Assembly (NCBI GenBank): GCA_937989585.1
Contig: CALKRW010000053.1
Coordinates: forward strand, 67,008 to 131,007
From: an uncultured Porphyromonadaceae bacterium
GTDB taxonomy: Bacteria > Bacteroidota > Bacteroidia > Bacteroidales > Muribaculaceae
Reading direction: 5' to 3'
DNA length: 64,000 nucleotides
Shown: one piece after another, positions 41,248-50,372 of the stretch
Position numbering within the stretch: the stretch's first letter is position 1
Layout: each line of letters begins with the position of its first letter
Notes under the pieces: generated by a model
Told to the model about the DNA's origin: nothing
What the model saw: the letters and a program-made list of their open reading frames with translations, nothing else
Database searches by the model: none
Translations under genes and position numbers: made by a program

Positions 41248-42203
41248 AGGTCGGAATCATAGGCGGTGCCGGTTACACAGCCGGCGAACTGATACGCATA
41301 CTCCTTAATCATCCCAGTGCTGAACTGGTATTTGTACATTCCACGAGTTCGGCCGGACATTTGCTGAGCGACGTACACGAGGGGCTTCTCGGTGAGACAG
41401 ACATGGTTTTCAGCGACACGTACGACCTATCGGCCATCGACGTTCTTTTCCTCTGTTCCGGACATGGCTTCAGCCGTAAGTTCTGGGAAGATAACGTTTG
41501 TCCGTCGGGACTCAAGGTCATAGACCTCGCACAGGATTACCGCGACGAATCTGACGGCTATGTTTACGGTCTGCCCGAAATAAATGCCGGGAGAGTCGCC
41601 AAGGCTGACTCGTTGGCCAATCCCGGATGTTTCGCGACGGCCATACAACTGTCACTGCTGCCGTTGGCGGCAGCAGGGCTGCTTGAAAGTGATGTGCAGG
41701 TTTCGGCGCTTACCGGTTCGACAGGCGCAGGTGTCAAACCCTCCTCGACTACCCACTTTTCATGGCGCGCGGACAACATTTCTGTCTATAAGGCCTTCAA
41801 TCACCAGCATCTGCTGGAGATAGGCCGCACACTCAGATCGCTTCAGCCTAATTTCAGAGGCCGCATCAATTTTGTTCCTATGCGCGGAGACTTCTCCCGC
41901 GGAATATTCGCAGCCTGCTGGATGGACTGCAACATTACTCCTGACGAGGCGTACAGGCTTTTCGAGGAATTCTATGCCGAGGCTCCGTTTACAGTTGTTA
42001 CGCGTCGGGCCGTCAATCTCAAACAGGCGGTAAATACCAACAAAGCCATTATCGGTCTTCATGTCGATGACGGTCGGCTTCTGGTGACAACGGCAATCGA
42101 CAATCTTCTGAAGGGCGCATCGGGCCAGGCAGTACAGAACATGAACATAATGTTCGGCCTTGACCAGACCACCGGCCTGCGCATCAAGTCATCCGCATTC
42201 TGA
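41244..42203 (+). CDS. argC: N-acyl-glutamyl-phosphate reductase
   Basis: 319 residues. NADPH-dependent reduction of the acylglutamyl phosphate to the semialdehyde. Rossmann start KVGIIGGAGYTAGELIRILLNHP, catalytic Cys in SLANPGCFATAIQLSLLPL, and the His-containing segment FVPMRGDFSRGIFAACW. Its substrate is probably the N-succinyl form in this organism. ATGA overlap with argG. Confidence 0.95.
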   Translation: MKVGIIGGAGYTAGELIRILLNHPSAELVFVHSTSSAGHLLSDVHEGLLGETDMVFSDTYDLSAIDVLFLCSGHGFSRKFWEDNVCPSGLKVIDLAQDYRDESDGYVYGLPEINAGRVAKADSLANPGCFATAIQLSLLPLAAAGLLESDVQVSALTGSTGAGVKPSSTTHFSWRADNISVYKAFNHQHLLEIGRTLRSLQPNFRGRINFVPMRGDFSRGIFAACWMDCNITPDEAYRLFEEFYAEAPFTVVTRRAVNLKQAVNTNKAIIGLHVDDGRLLVTTAIDNLLKGASGQAVQNMNIMFGLDQTTGLRIKSSAF

Positions 42204-42245
42204 ATCTTGAGTTGTAAGACAACCAGAACATAACGATTACGAAAA

Positions 42246-43379
42246 ATGAAACTTTTTGACGTATATTCCTTATATGATATAGAACCGGTATGCGGTAAAG
42301 GAAACTACATCTATACTTCCGACGGTACAGAATATCTGGACCTCTACGGAGGTCATGCCGTAATTTCCGTAGGCCATAGTCATCCGAGATATGTACAGGC
42401 TCTGAAAGACCAACTTGACCGACTCGGTTTCTATTCCAACTCCGTGCAGAATTCACTTCAGGAAAAACTGTGCGATGCTCTTGCTCAAATCACGGATTAT
42501 CCTGATTATCAACTTTTCCTGTGTAATTCGGGCGCAGAGGCTAACGAAAATGCCATGAAACTGGCAAGTTTCGTTACCGGACGCAGCAAGGTACTTGCTT
42601 TCGGTCACGCATTCCATGGACGTACATCCGGAGCAGTTGCTGTCACCGACAATCCTAAAATTCAGGCGCCTTTCAACCGGACGGATAAGGTTGATTTCGT
42701 CCCCTTGAACGACTTGGATGCCGTACGAAAGGCACTTGCAGGCAGAGAATATTGCGCTGTGATAGTCGAGGGCATACAGGGTGTGGCCGGAATAGTCGAG
42801 CCAACGGACGAATTCATGACTGGGCTGCGCGAGTGCTGCCGCGAGAGCGGAACCTTGCTGATCGCCGATGAGATTCAGTCCGGTTGCGGACGAAGCGGAG
42901 AGTACTTCGCACATTCCCGCTCGGGAGTTATGGCCGACATCATCACCATGGGCAAAGGCATAGCCAACGGTTTCCCGATGGGCGCTGTACTGATATCTCC
43001 AGACATCGCTCCTGTGCGAGGCATGCTTGGGACTACCTTCGGCGGCAACCATCTGGCTTGCGCCGCTGCAATAGCCGTCGCAGAGATTATAAAAGACGAG
43101 AAACTTATTGAGAATGCCGCCCGTGTCGGAGAGTATCTTACTCGCGAATTAAGTAAGATGGAACAACTCAAGGATGTCCGCGGACGAGGCCTGATGATAG
43201 GTGTCGACATAGAAGGCGATGCCTCGGAACTCAGAAGGCATCTGATATTTGACCATCAAGTATTCACAGGAGGAGCCGGAAAGCATACGGTACGCCTTCT
43301 TCCCGCTCTGACTCTGTCAATGGAGCAGGCAGACGAATTTCTCAAACGATTTAAAGTCGCCCTTGCGGAACAAGGGTAA
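42246..43379 (+). CDS. argD: N-acyl-ornithine aminotransferase
   Basis: 377 residues. PLP-dependent class III aminotransferase making N-acylornithine. Marks: YLDLYGGHAVISVGHSHP, LFLCNSGAEANENAMKLA, FGHAFHGRTSGAVAVT, LLIADEIQSGCGRSGEYFAHS, and the PLP lysine in IITMGKGIANGFPMGAVL. Full length. 42 bp after argC. Confidence 0.94.
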   Translation: MKLFDVYSLYDIEPVCGKGNYIYTSDGTEYLDLYGGHAVISVGHSHPRYVQALKDQLDRLGFYSNSVQNSLQEKLCDALAQITDYPDYQLFLCNSGAEANENAMKLASFVTGRSKVLAFGHAFHGRTSGAVAVTDNPKIQAPFNRTDKVDFVPLNDLDAVRKALAGREYCAVIVEGIQGVAGIVEPTDEFMTGLRECCRESGTLLIADEIQSGCGRSGEYFAHSRSGVMADIITMGKGIANGFPMGAVLISPDIAPVRGMLGTTFGGNHLACAAAIAVAEIIKDEKLIENAARVGEYLTRELSKMEQLKDVRGRGLMIGVDIEGDASELRRHLIFDHQVFTGGAGKHTVRLLPALTLSMEQADEFLKRFKVALAEQG

Positions 43380-43394
43380 TCAGGAAAGGAAACA

Positions 43395-44348
43395 ATGAAG
43401 AAACTCTTATCAGTAAAAGATATAGGCGATCTGAGCCACGCCCTTGCAATGGCCCGTGAAGTCAAGGCCAATCGTTTTGGCTTTCAGGAACTGGGAAAGA
43501 ACAAGACACTTCTGATGCTGTTCTTCAACTCGAGTCTGCGCACCAGGCTCTCGACCCAGAAAGCCGCCATGAACCTGGGCATGAACGTAATGGTTCTGGA
43601 TGTAAACCAGGGTGCCTGGAAACTTGAGACCGAGCGAGGTGTAGTAATGGACGGTGACAAGGCCGAACATCTCCTTGAGGCTATTCCTGTCATGGCATCC
43701 TACTGTGACATAATAGGTGTTCGCTCGTTCGCCACGCTGACCGACAAGAAGGCCGATTACGAGGAGAAGATTCTCAACGAGTTCATAAAGTATTCCGGCC
43801 GTCCGGTGTTCAGTATGGAATCAGCAACGGTACATCCGCTGCAGGCGTTCGCCGACCTTATCACCATAGAGGAATTCAAGACTAAAGCGCGCCCCAAGGT
43901 CGTACTGACATGGGCGCCTCATCCTCGCGCACTTCCACAGGCTGTGCCGAACAGTTTCGCAGAGTGGACCCTGGCTGCAGGATATGACTTGACCGTAGTT
44001 CAGCCACACGGTTATGAACTTGACGAAAAATTCACTGCCGGAGCGAAAATAGAATATGACCAGCGCAAGGCATTCGAGGGGGCGGATTTCATTTACGCCA
44101 AGAACTGGAGCGCATACGCTGATCCGAATTATGGCAAGATACTCTCTCAGGACCGTGCGTGGACAGTTGACAGTGAACTCATGGAACTGACTGATAACGC
44201 CTGCTTCATGCATTGTCTTCCTGTGCGCCGAAACATGATTGTGACCGACGATGTCATCGAATCCGAGCGAAGCATAGTTATTCCGGAGGCTGCAAACCGC
44301 GAGATTTCAGCCGAGACAGTGATAAGGATGATGTTAGAGACCCTCTGA
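43395..44348 (+). CDS. argF': N-succinylornithine (acylornithine) carbamoyltransferase
   Basis: 317 residues. Carbamoyl-phosphate site MLFFNSSLRTRLSTQKAA (SxRTR). Signature of the acyl-ornithine branch: NQGAWKLETERGVVMDGDKAEHLLEAIPVM, ATVHPLQAFADLITIEE, VLTWAPHPRALPQAVPNSFAEW, and FMHCLPVRRNMIVTD. Residue 90, the specificity position (Glu92 in acetylornithine enzymes, Pro90 in the Bacteroides fragilis succinyl enzyme), is Ala here. A small nonacidic residue fits succinylornithine. It produces N-succinylcitrulline (or the acetyl form), deacylated later by the M20 enzyme. Starts 15 bp after argD. Confidence 0.92.
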   Translation: MKKLLSVKDIGDLSHALAMAREVKANRFGFQELGKNKTLLMLFFNSSLRTRLSTQKAAMNLGMNVMVLDVNQGAWKLETERGVVMDGDKAEHLLEAIPVMASYCDIIGVRSFATLTDKKADYEEKILNEFIKYSGRPVFSMESATVHPLQAFADLITIEEFKTKARPKVVLTWAPHPRALPQAVPNSFAEWTLAAGYDLTVVQPHGYELDEKFTAGAKIEYDQRKAFEGADFIYAKNWSAYADPNYGKILSQDRAWTVDSELMELTDNACFMHCLPVRRNMIVTDDVIESERSIVIPEAANREISAETVIRMMLETL

Positions 44349-44352
44349 AAAA

Positions 44353-45147
44353 ATGGCACGTTCTGTAATCAAAGTCATAAAAATAGGCGGCAATGTAATA
44401 GACAGCCCTGAGGCTCTCCATGCCTTCATAAAGGATTTCGCCAGGCTTGAAGGTCCGAAGATACTTGTGCATGGCGGAGGGAAGGAAGCCACGCGCCTCA
44501 GCACACGTCTAGGCATAGAGACAAGCATGATAGATGGAAGGCGTGTCACAGACGCCGACACCATCAATGTCTGCACAATGGTATATGCCGGCCTTATTAA
44601 TAAACGTATCGTTGCGATGCTTCAGGCCGAAGGCTGCGACGCGATAGGGCTGAGCGGCGCGGATGCCGGTCTGGTCAGGGCGAGCAAACGCCCTGCCGCC
44701 CCGATTGACTACGGTTTTGTCGGCGACATCTCCAACGATGGGGTCAGAAGAGATATGTTGGATAGAATCCTCATTGCCGGCCTGACTCCGGTCTTCTGTG
44801 CCATTATGCATGACGGAAGTGGACAACTGTTGAACTGCAATGCCGACTCTGTGGCCTCGGCTGTCGCTGTCGGATGCTCTTCGTTTGCCGATACGGAATT
44901 ATGTTTCTGTTTCGAGAAAGATGGCGTAATGACGGATGTCAATGACCCGTCATCCGTTGTACGTGTCATCAACCACGGAATATTCGAGAAAATGCGTGAA
45001 GACGGAACAGTAAACTCAGGTATGATCCCAAAGATAGACAATGCCCTCCGTGCCATATCGAGTGGAGTAAGTCGAGTCGTCATTAAGAATTCCTGCCGTC
45101 TTCTCGAAGATTCAGGCACCATGATAACAACTGGCGGAAATGTCTGA
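44353..45147 (+). CDS. argB: N-acyl-glutamate kinase
   Basis: 264 residues. It phosphorylates acylglutamate with ATP. Amino-acid kinase fold with VIKVIKIGGNVIDSPEALHAFIKDF, KILVHGGGKEATRL, the Ser/Asp AIGLSGADAGL, and NCNADSVASAVAVGCSSFADTELCFCFEKDGVMTD. It overlaps the next gene by 8 nt and lies 4 bp after argF'. The N-terminal arginine-inhibition helix of hexameric forms is absent, so direct arginine feedback is uncertain. Confidence 0.94.
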   Translation: MARSVIKVIKIGGNVIDSPEALHAFIKDFARLEGPKILVHGGGKEATRLSTRLGIETSMIDGRRVTDADTINVCTMVYAGLINKRIVAMLQAEGCDAIGLSGADAGLVRASKRPAAPIDYGFVGDISNDGVRRDMLDRILIAGLTPVFCAIMHDGSGQLLNCNADSVASAVAVGCSSFADTELCFCFEKDGVMTDVNDPSSVVRVINHGIFEKMREDGTVNSGMIPKIDNALRAISSGVSRVVIKNSCRLLEDSGTMITTGGNV

Positions 45148-46237
45148 AAGAATATCTACAGACAAGTTTCCAGAGGTCATAGAAGAGGCCAAGGATCTGC
45201 TGATGAGCCTGATTCCGGTTCCGTCAGTCTCCCGGAATGAAGATGCCGCGGCAACTCTGCTGTTCGACTGGCTTAAGGAAAAAGGTCTCGATATCTGCCG
45301 TGTAGAGAATAATCTTTATGCAAAGATCGGTGGTTTCGACCCGGCAAGGAAGACTCTGATGGTCAATGCACACATTGACACAGTGGGTCCATCGGCCTCA
45401 TATACTTCGGATCCATATACACCTCTGCGCCGTGACGGCTATATATACGGGCTCGGGAGCAATGATGACGGTGCATCACTTGTATCGATTATCGCCACGT
45501 ACCGAATTCTTAAGGATACGGAATTGCCGTTTAACCTGCTTCTCGCGCTGACTGCTGAGGAAGAAGTATCCGGAGAAAACGGCATGCGACGGCTCATGGG
45601 ATATCTTGACGGACAGGGAATCACGATAGATGCGGCACTTGTAGGGGAACCAACCGGAATGGAGCCGGCCATAGCCGAGCGCGGTCTTATTGTTCTTGAC
45701 TGTACGTCACATGGTGTGGCTGGTCATGCTGCCAGGGACGGAGGAGTCAATGCAATCTACAGGGCCATCGAGGATATCGAGAGGCTGCGTGGATTTGAGT
45801 TTGACAGGGTGTCTCCTACACTCGGGCCGATAAAGATTTCGGTCACCCAGATTGATGCAGGAACAAGACACAATGTGATTCCTGACTCATGCCGCTTTGT
45901 TGTCGACGTTCGCACGACAGATGCCTATACAAACAGCGAGACAGCCGAAATCCTGAAAAATCTTCTTGAAAGCGATGCACAGGAGCGGTCGACACGAGTG
46001 CATGCCTCGGTGATAGATTCCGCCCATCCTCTGGTACTTAATGCCGTCGCTATGGGTAAAACGCCATTCGTGTCTCCGACAACGTCAGACATGGCTTTGC
46101 TTTACGACATACCCTCGATCAAAATGGGTCCCGGAGAATCATCCCGGAGCCATACGGCAGACGAATTTGTCCTGGAATCCGAAATAGACGGGGCCATTGA
46201 ACAATATGTCAAATATCTAACCACACTCAGATTATAA
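45140..46237 (+). CDS. argE: M20 deacylase (ArgE-like)
   Basis: 365 residues. Zn-dependent amidohydrolase: MVNAHIDTVGPS (metal His/Asp), GLGSNDDGASLVSI, LTAEEEVSGENGM (catalytic Glu pair), VGEPTGMEPAIAERGLIVLDCTSHGVAGHAA (dimerisation-domain His), and SDMALLYDIPSIKMGPGESSRSHTADEFVLESEI with the last metal His. In context it removes the succinyl or acetyl group from N-acylcitrulline. It overlaps argB by 8 nt. Confidence 0.88.
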   Translation: MSERISTDKFPEVIEEAKDLLMSLIPVPSVSRNEDAAATLLFDWLKEKGLDICRVENNLYAKIGGFDPARKTLMVNAHIDTVGPSASYTSDPYTPLRRDGYIYGLGSNDDGASLVSIIATYRILKDTELPFNLLLALTAEEEVSGENGMRRLMGYLDGQGITIDAALVGEPTGMEPAIAERGLIVLDCTSHGVAGHAARDGGVNAIYRAIEDIERLRGFEFDRVSPTLGPIKISVTQIDAGTRHNVIPDSCRFVVDVRTTDAYTNSETAEILKNLLESDAQERSTRVHASVIDSAHPLVLNAVAMGKTPFVSPTTSDMALLYDIPSIKMGPGESSRSHTADEFVLESEIDGAIEQYVKYLTTLRL

Positions 46238-46239
46238 AT

Positions 46240-47571
46240 ATGTCCGGAACATCAAATACAAAACTATGGAGCAAAGGCTTTGAGCCAGAAGAAGCAATCG
46301 AGAGGTTCACTGTCGGTCGTGACCGCGAACTCGACCTGATGCTGGCGCCTTATGACGTGCAGGGGTCACTCGCACACATAGCCATGCTCGAGTCCATCGG
46401 TCTGCTTACGAAAGACGAGCTGAGAGAACTTACAGCGGGCCTTGAGGAAATAGCCGAAACAATCCGTGAAGGAAAATTCTTAATCGAGGCGGACATCGAA
46501 GATGTACACTCTCAGGTAGAAATCATGCTGACGAGGCGACTGGGCGATATCGGCAAGAAAATTCACTCAGGACGGTCGCGCAACGACCAGGTGCTTGTTG
46601 ATGTCAAACTTTTCTTCCGTCATCAACTTGAACTGCTTGCAGGAAAGGTGATGACGGTATTTGACGCGTTTCAGGCACAGAGCGAGCGCTGGGCAAAGGT
46701 GCTTATGCCCGGCTATACTCACCTGCAGGTTGCCACTCCGTCTTCGTTTGGACTATGGTTCGGAGCATATGCGGAGACGCTTGTTGATGACATGCGTCAG
46801 ATAGTCGCCGCATGGCAGACCGCTGATCAGAATCCTCTGGGGTCGGCTGCCGGTTATGGTTCGTCTTTTCCTCTTGACCGAGAGATGACAACACGTTTGC
46901 TGGGTTTCGAGACCCTGCATTACAATGTCATCGCCGCACAGATGTCACGTGGAAAAACCGAGCGCGCGTGTGCCACTGCTATTGCTGCGGTTGCCTCGAC
47001 ACTGGGTCGTTTTGCGATGGACGTATGTATGTGGATGAGTCAGAATTTTGCTTTTGTATCGCTTCCGGACGAACTCACCACAGGTTCGTCAATAATGCCA
47101 CATAAAAAGAATCCCGACGTTTTCGAGATAATGCGCGGACGGTGCAACCGCCTTCAGTCCCTCCCGAACGAAGTTGCCCTTCTTACGAGCAATCTCCCGA
47201 TAGGATATAACCGTGACCTTCAGTTGCTCAAGGATGTAGTTTTCCCGGCGTTCGGAGAACTTGGCGACTGTCTAGACATGTGCGCCTACATGCTCCCAAA
47301 TATCAGGGTTAAGTACAACATACTTGACGATCCGCGCTACGACTACATATTTACGGTTGAAGAGGTGAATCGTCTTGTGTTGCAGGGAATGCCTTTCCGT
47401 GATGCCTATCGCCAGGTAGGGCATGAAGTGGCTGAAGGTACTTATGCAGCCGACCGCTCGGAAGCAAACAGTCCGGCGCATACTCATACCCATTTAGGTA
47501 GTATCGGCAATCTTGCAAACGAGCAGATACGTGCCAAAATGCTTTCCGTGGCCAAGGCCATGGAAAAGTAG
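46240..47571 (+). CDS. argH: Argininosuccinate lyase
   Basis: 443 residues. It splits argininosuccinate into arginine and fumarate. Marks: IEDVHSQVEIMLTRRLGDIGKKIHSGRSRNDQVLVDVKLF, MPGYTHLQVATPSSFGLWFGAYAE, and the flexible catalytic loop TGSSIMPHKKNPDVFEIMRG. Last gene of the arginine operon, 2 nt after argE. It converges with the NlpC/P60 gene, and I see no obvious terminator in the 27-bp gap. Confidence 0.95.
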   Translation: MSGTSNTKLWSKGFEPEEAIERFTVGRDRELDLMLAPYDVQGSLAHIAMLESIGLLTKDELRELTAGLEEIAETIREGKFLIEADIEDVHSQVEIMLTRRLGDIGKKIHSGRSRNDQVLVDVKLFFRHQLELLAGKVMTVFDAFQAQSERWAKVLMPGYTHLQVATPSSFGLWFGAYAETLVDDMRQIVAAWQTADQNPLGSAAGYGSSFPLDREMTTRLLGFETLHYNVIAAQMSRGKTERACATAIAAVASTLGRFAMDVCMWMSQNFAFVSLPDELTTGSSIMPHKKNPDVFEIMRGRCNRLQSLPNEVALLTSNLPIGYNRDLQLLKDVVFPAFGELGDCLDMCAYMLPNIRVKYNILDDPRYDYIFTVEEVNRLVLQGMPFRDAYRQVGHEVAEGTYAADRSEANSPAHTHTHLGSIGNLANEQIRAKMLSVAKAMEK

Positions 47572-47598
47572 AAATAAATCTAAAGCAATATCGGGAGG

Positions 47599-48432
47599 TT
47601 ATCTTCCTGCAAAAGCATTTGCGACCATTGTCTCGGGGTCAATGTCCGGTTGTGCGGCCTGGATATTGGTCCCGGGTTCTTTATTTTCGACCGGTTCGGT
47701 TACTTTTACGGTTTTTATCTGTGTCGGAGTCGGTTTGGTGTCAGCAACAGCAATGACAGGTGCTGAGGCTTTGGTATTGGAGGACTTTGCAGAAGGCTTG
47801 GATTCCAAGGCCAACTGCGGCTGTTCGGGTTGGGGTAGGGCTTCCGGTCCCTTTTCGACAGGAAGTACCTCGGCAATTGCTGGTACACGACCGATTCCGC
47901 GGAAATGTGTGACATAATACTTCTGCGAGAGATCGCTTTCAATCACGCCTTTTGAAGATGAAGAATGTATGAAAGTGTTATCTCCGACATACATTCCTAC
48001 ATGTGCCACGTTGCTGCCTGAGCGTGGCGAGGAGAAGAACACAAGGTCTCCGACCTCAATTCTGTCTTTGTCAAGACCTACGCAGAAATCTTTCTGGGCG
48101 GCAGAGTTGCGAGGCAACTTGATGCCGACGGCATCGCGGTATAGAGACATAATGAAACCGGAGCAGTCGGCTCCTTTCTTACTATCGCCGCCATAAACGT
48201 AAGGCGTGCCAATCCATTCGCGTGCCTTGGTCACAAGTGCCTTCTGAACTTCGATTCTGGCGCCGGGTGGCAGGGGCCGTTTTTTGTCTTTCTTGGAATT
48301 GCCTTTGTTATTGACGGGACTCTGCTCGTAGGCGGTTTTTGCCGCAGATTTGGAGGAACCACACGACCATGTCCCCGTCGCAAGAACGACAGCGGACAGA
48401 AACATAGCAATTGGGAAACGAAACCGAGACAT
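47599..48432 (-). CDS. NlpC/P60 peptidoglycan endopeptidase lipoprotein
   Basis: 277 residues. A lipoprotein signal (AVVLATGTWSCGSSKS, Cys24) precedes a basic linker and a C40 domain: REWIGTPYVYGGDSKKGADCSGFIMSLYRDAVGIKLPRNSAAQ with the catalytic Cys, SGSNVAHVGMYVGDNTFIHSSSSKG with both His. The enzyme cuts the gamma-D-Glu-diamino acid bond in peptidoglycan stems. A disordered Pro/Lys-rich tail of about 90 residues follows. A near-consensus minus-strand promoter (TTG 48487-48485, 20 bp, TAATTTCG 48464-48457) lies just upstream. Confidence 0.88.
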   Translation of the reverse strand: MSRFRFPIAMFLSAVVLATGTWSCGSSKSAAKTAYEQSPVNNKGNSKKDKKRPLPPGARIEVQKALVTKAREWIGTPYVYGGDSKKGADCSGFIMSLYRDAVGIKLPRNSAAQKDFCVGLDKDRIEVGDLVFFSSPRSGSNVAHVGMYVGDNTFIHSSSSKGVIESDLSQKYYVTHFRGIGRVPAIAEVLPVEKGPEALPQPEQPQLALESKPSAKSSNTKASAPVIAVADTKPTPTQIKTVKVTEPVENKEPGTNIQAAQPDIDPETMVANAFAGR

Positions 48433-48679
48433 GAGGCAATAACGTGAACAGATGTGCGAAATTAGCGATAATTTTTGTATTTGTCAACATTCGGGGTCTA
48501 AAATAACACTTTTTCTAAACGTTTGTGAAAACGCGAAGGTTTTGAGTCAAATATTTTTAAACTTTAGGTTGCCATGGTACACCTTATATAATATATGAGT
48601 AATTTCGCACGTATTAAATGAGCCTGGAAAATTCGGGCAACAAAATTCATCATCAGATTTAATAAATATCATTACCACT

Positions 48680-50119
48680 ATGAAAAGTATAATATTATCT
48701 GCTCTTGTAGCCGGTGTTGCCTTCTCGGCATCGGCCCAGGGTCAGCATCCGATCGCACAGGAGGATTTTACACGCGCGGCCGAACAGACCGTTAACGGTG
48801 TGGTGTCTATCAAAAGTTATGGAACACCCAGGTCACAGCGCATGATGCAAGGCTCGGATATGTTCGGCGGCGATGATCTGTTTGACTTCTTTTTCGGAAA
48901 TCCTTTCGGTGGAGGCAGACGCCAGCAGACTCCGCAACAGGAAGAGCCCAAGCAGCGTCAGCTGGGCCTTGGTTCAGGTGTTATTATAAGTGAAGACGGA
49001 TATATTGTCACCAACAACCATGTCGTTGATGGTGCTGAGCGTCTCGAGGTGGTTCTCAATGACAACCGTAATTTCAATGCGACGGTTGTAGGTACTGATC
49101 CGGCCACTGACCTTGCCCTCGTCAAGATAGATGCTCCCGACCTGCATGTCATACCAATGGGCGACAGCGATAAACTGAAAATAGGCGAATGGGTTCTTGC
49201 CGTAGGTAATCCATTCGGTTTTACCTCGTCGGTCACAGCCGGCATCGTAAGTGCAAAGGCTCGTAACATAGGCTCGTCAACAGGTTCTCGCTCGTCAGGC
49301 GGAATCGAATCGTACATCCAGACTGACGCGGCTGTGAACCAGGGAAACTCTGGTGGCGCGCTTGTGAATCTCGCCGGCGAACTTGTCGGCATTAACACGG
49401 CAATATATTCGCAGAACGGCTCGTATGTCGGCTGTTCGTTTGCGATACCTACATCCATCGTCAACAAAGTAATCGGCGACCTTAAGCAGTTCGGTACCGT
49501 CCAGCGTGCTTTCCTGGGCATCACGTTCACTGAACTTACGCCGGAACTCATAGGCGAGAAAGAAATCAAAGGCGTAAATTCGGGAATCTATGTTGCTTCG
49601 GTTGCAGACAGGTCTGCTGCGAAAGAGGCTGACCTGAAGCCCGGCGACGTTCTAGTGTCCATAAACGGCTATCCTGTAAAAAACACTGCCGAGATGCAGG
49701 GTACAATAACAAAATTCTCTCCCGGAGATACTGTGGATATCGTGCTCTGGAGAGATGGCAGGCAGATGACCAAGACCGTGACCCTTCGTAACGCCAAGGG
49801 TGACACTGCGGTGACACGTGCAGGTTCGGTAACGGATCTTGGCGCAACATTCAGCAAGGTAAGTGACGAGAAACTCAAGCAACTCGAGTTAAGCCATGGC
49901 GTGACTGTCGCTTCTGTCGAAGCCGGACCGATGCAGGACGCCGGCATACGTGAAGGTTTCATTATACTTACAATTAACGGCAAACGCATAACAGCACCCG
50001 AAGAAATCGAGTCCATCTACAACTCCATCATGAAGGGCGACGAAGACAAGGTGATGTTCATCAAAGGCATATATCCGACCGGCAAGCAGGCCTTCTATGC
50101 CGTGACACTTGAAGACTGA
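48680..50119 (+). CDS. degQ: Periplasmic Do/DegQ-family serine protease
   Basis: 479 residues. A signal peptide (MKSIILSALVAGVAFSASA) precedes the trypsin-like domain with His114 (VTNNHVVDGA), Asp144 (PATDLALVKI) and Ser224 (NQGNSGGALV). Two PDZ domains follow (about 285-375 and 395-470). A Gly/Phe/Gln-rich loop (FGGDDLFDFFFGNPFGGGRRQQTPQQE) near residue 55-90 is the LA-loop of Do proteases. It degrades or refolds misfolded envelope proteins. It has 247 bp upstream without a clear consensus promoter, so it may be stress-controlled. A strong terminator follows. Confidence 0.94.
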   Translation: MKSIILSALVAGVAFSASAQGQHPIAQEDFTRAAEQTVNGVVSIKSYGTPRSQRMMQGSDMFGGDDLFDFFFGNPFGGGRRQQTPQQEEPKQRQLGLGSGVIISEDGYIVTNNHVVDGAERLEVVLNDNRNFNATVVGTDPATDLALVKIDAPDLHVIPMGDSDKLKIGEWVLAVGNPFGFTSSVTAGIVSAKARNIGSSTGSRSSGGIESYIQTDAAVNQGNSGGALVNLAGELVGINTAIYSQNGSYVGCSFAIPTSIVNKVIGDLKQFGTVQRAFLGITFTELTPELIGEKEIKGVNSGIYVASVADRSAAKEADLKPGDVLVSINGYPVKNTAEMQGTITKFSPGDTVDIVLWRDGRQMTKTVTLRNAKGDTAVTRAGSVTDLGATFSKVSDEKLKQLELSHGVTVASVEAGPMQDAGIREGFIILTINGKRITAPEEIESIYNSIMKGDEDKVMFIKGIYPTGKQAFYAVTLED

Positions 50120-50206
50120 CTGAATCGGCAGTAAGTCATCTTCTTATCCTCTCATTCTTCTCTCATCAGCGTCACTCATGGCGCACCCTCTTGAAACACT
50201 TGCTGG

Positions 50207-50247
50207 CAGGCGCTCCGATATATTCAAAAAGGAGCGCCTGTCTTTTT
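50207..50247 (+). terminator. Terminator after degQ
   Basis: Perfect stem CAGGCGCTCC/GGAGCGCCTG (50207-50216, 50231-50240) with a TCTTTTTT tail. Confidence 0.85.
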
Positions 50248-50372
50248 TATATTCTGGTGAGTACTGACCAGAAAATATAAAATAACCGGGCGGAGTAATA
50301 AATTTTTCTGATTTTTATGTAACTTTTCGTCCGAGTCTGCGTCTAATGTTTTGTAATTTTAATAAACCGATA

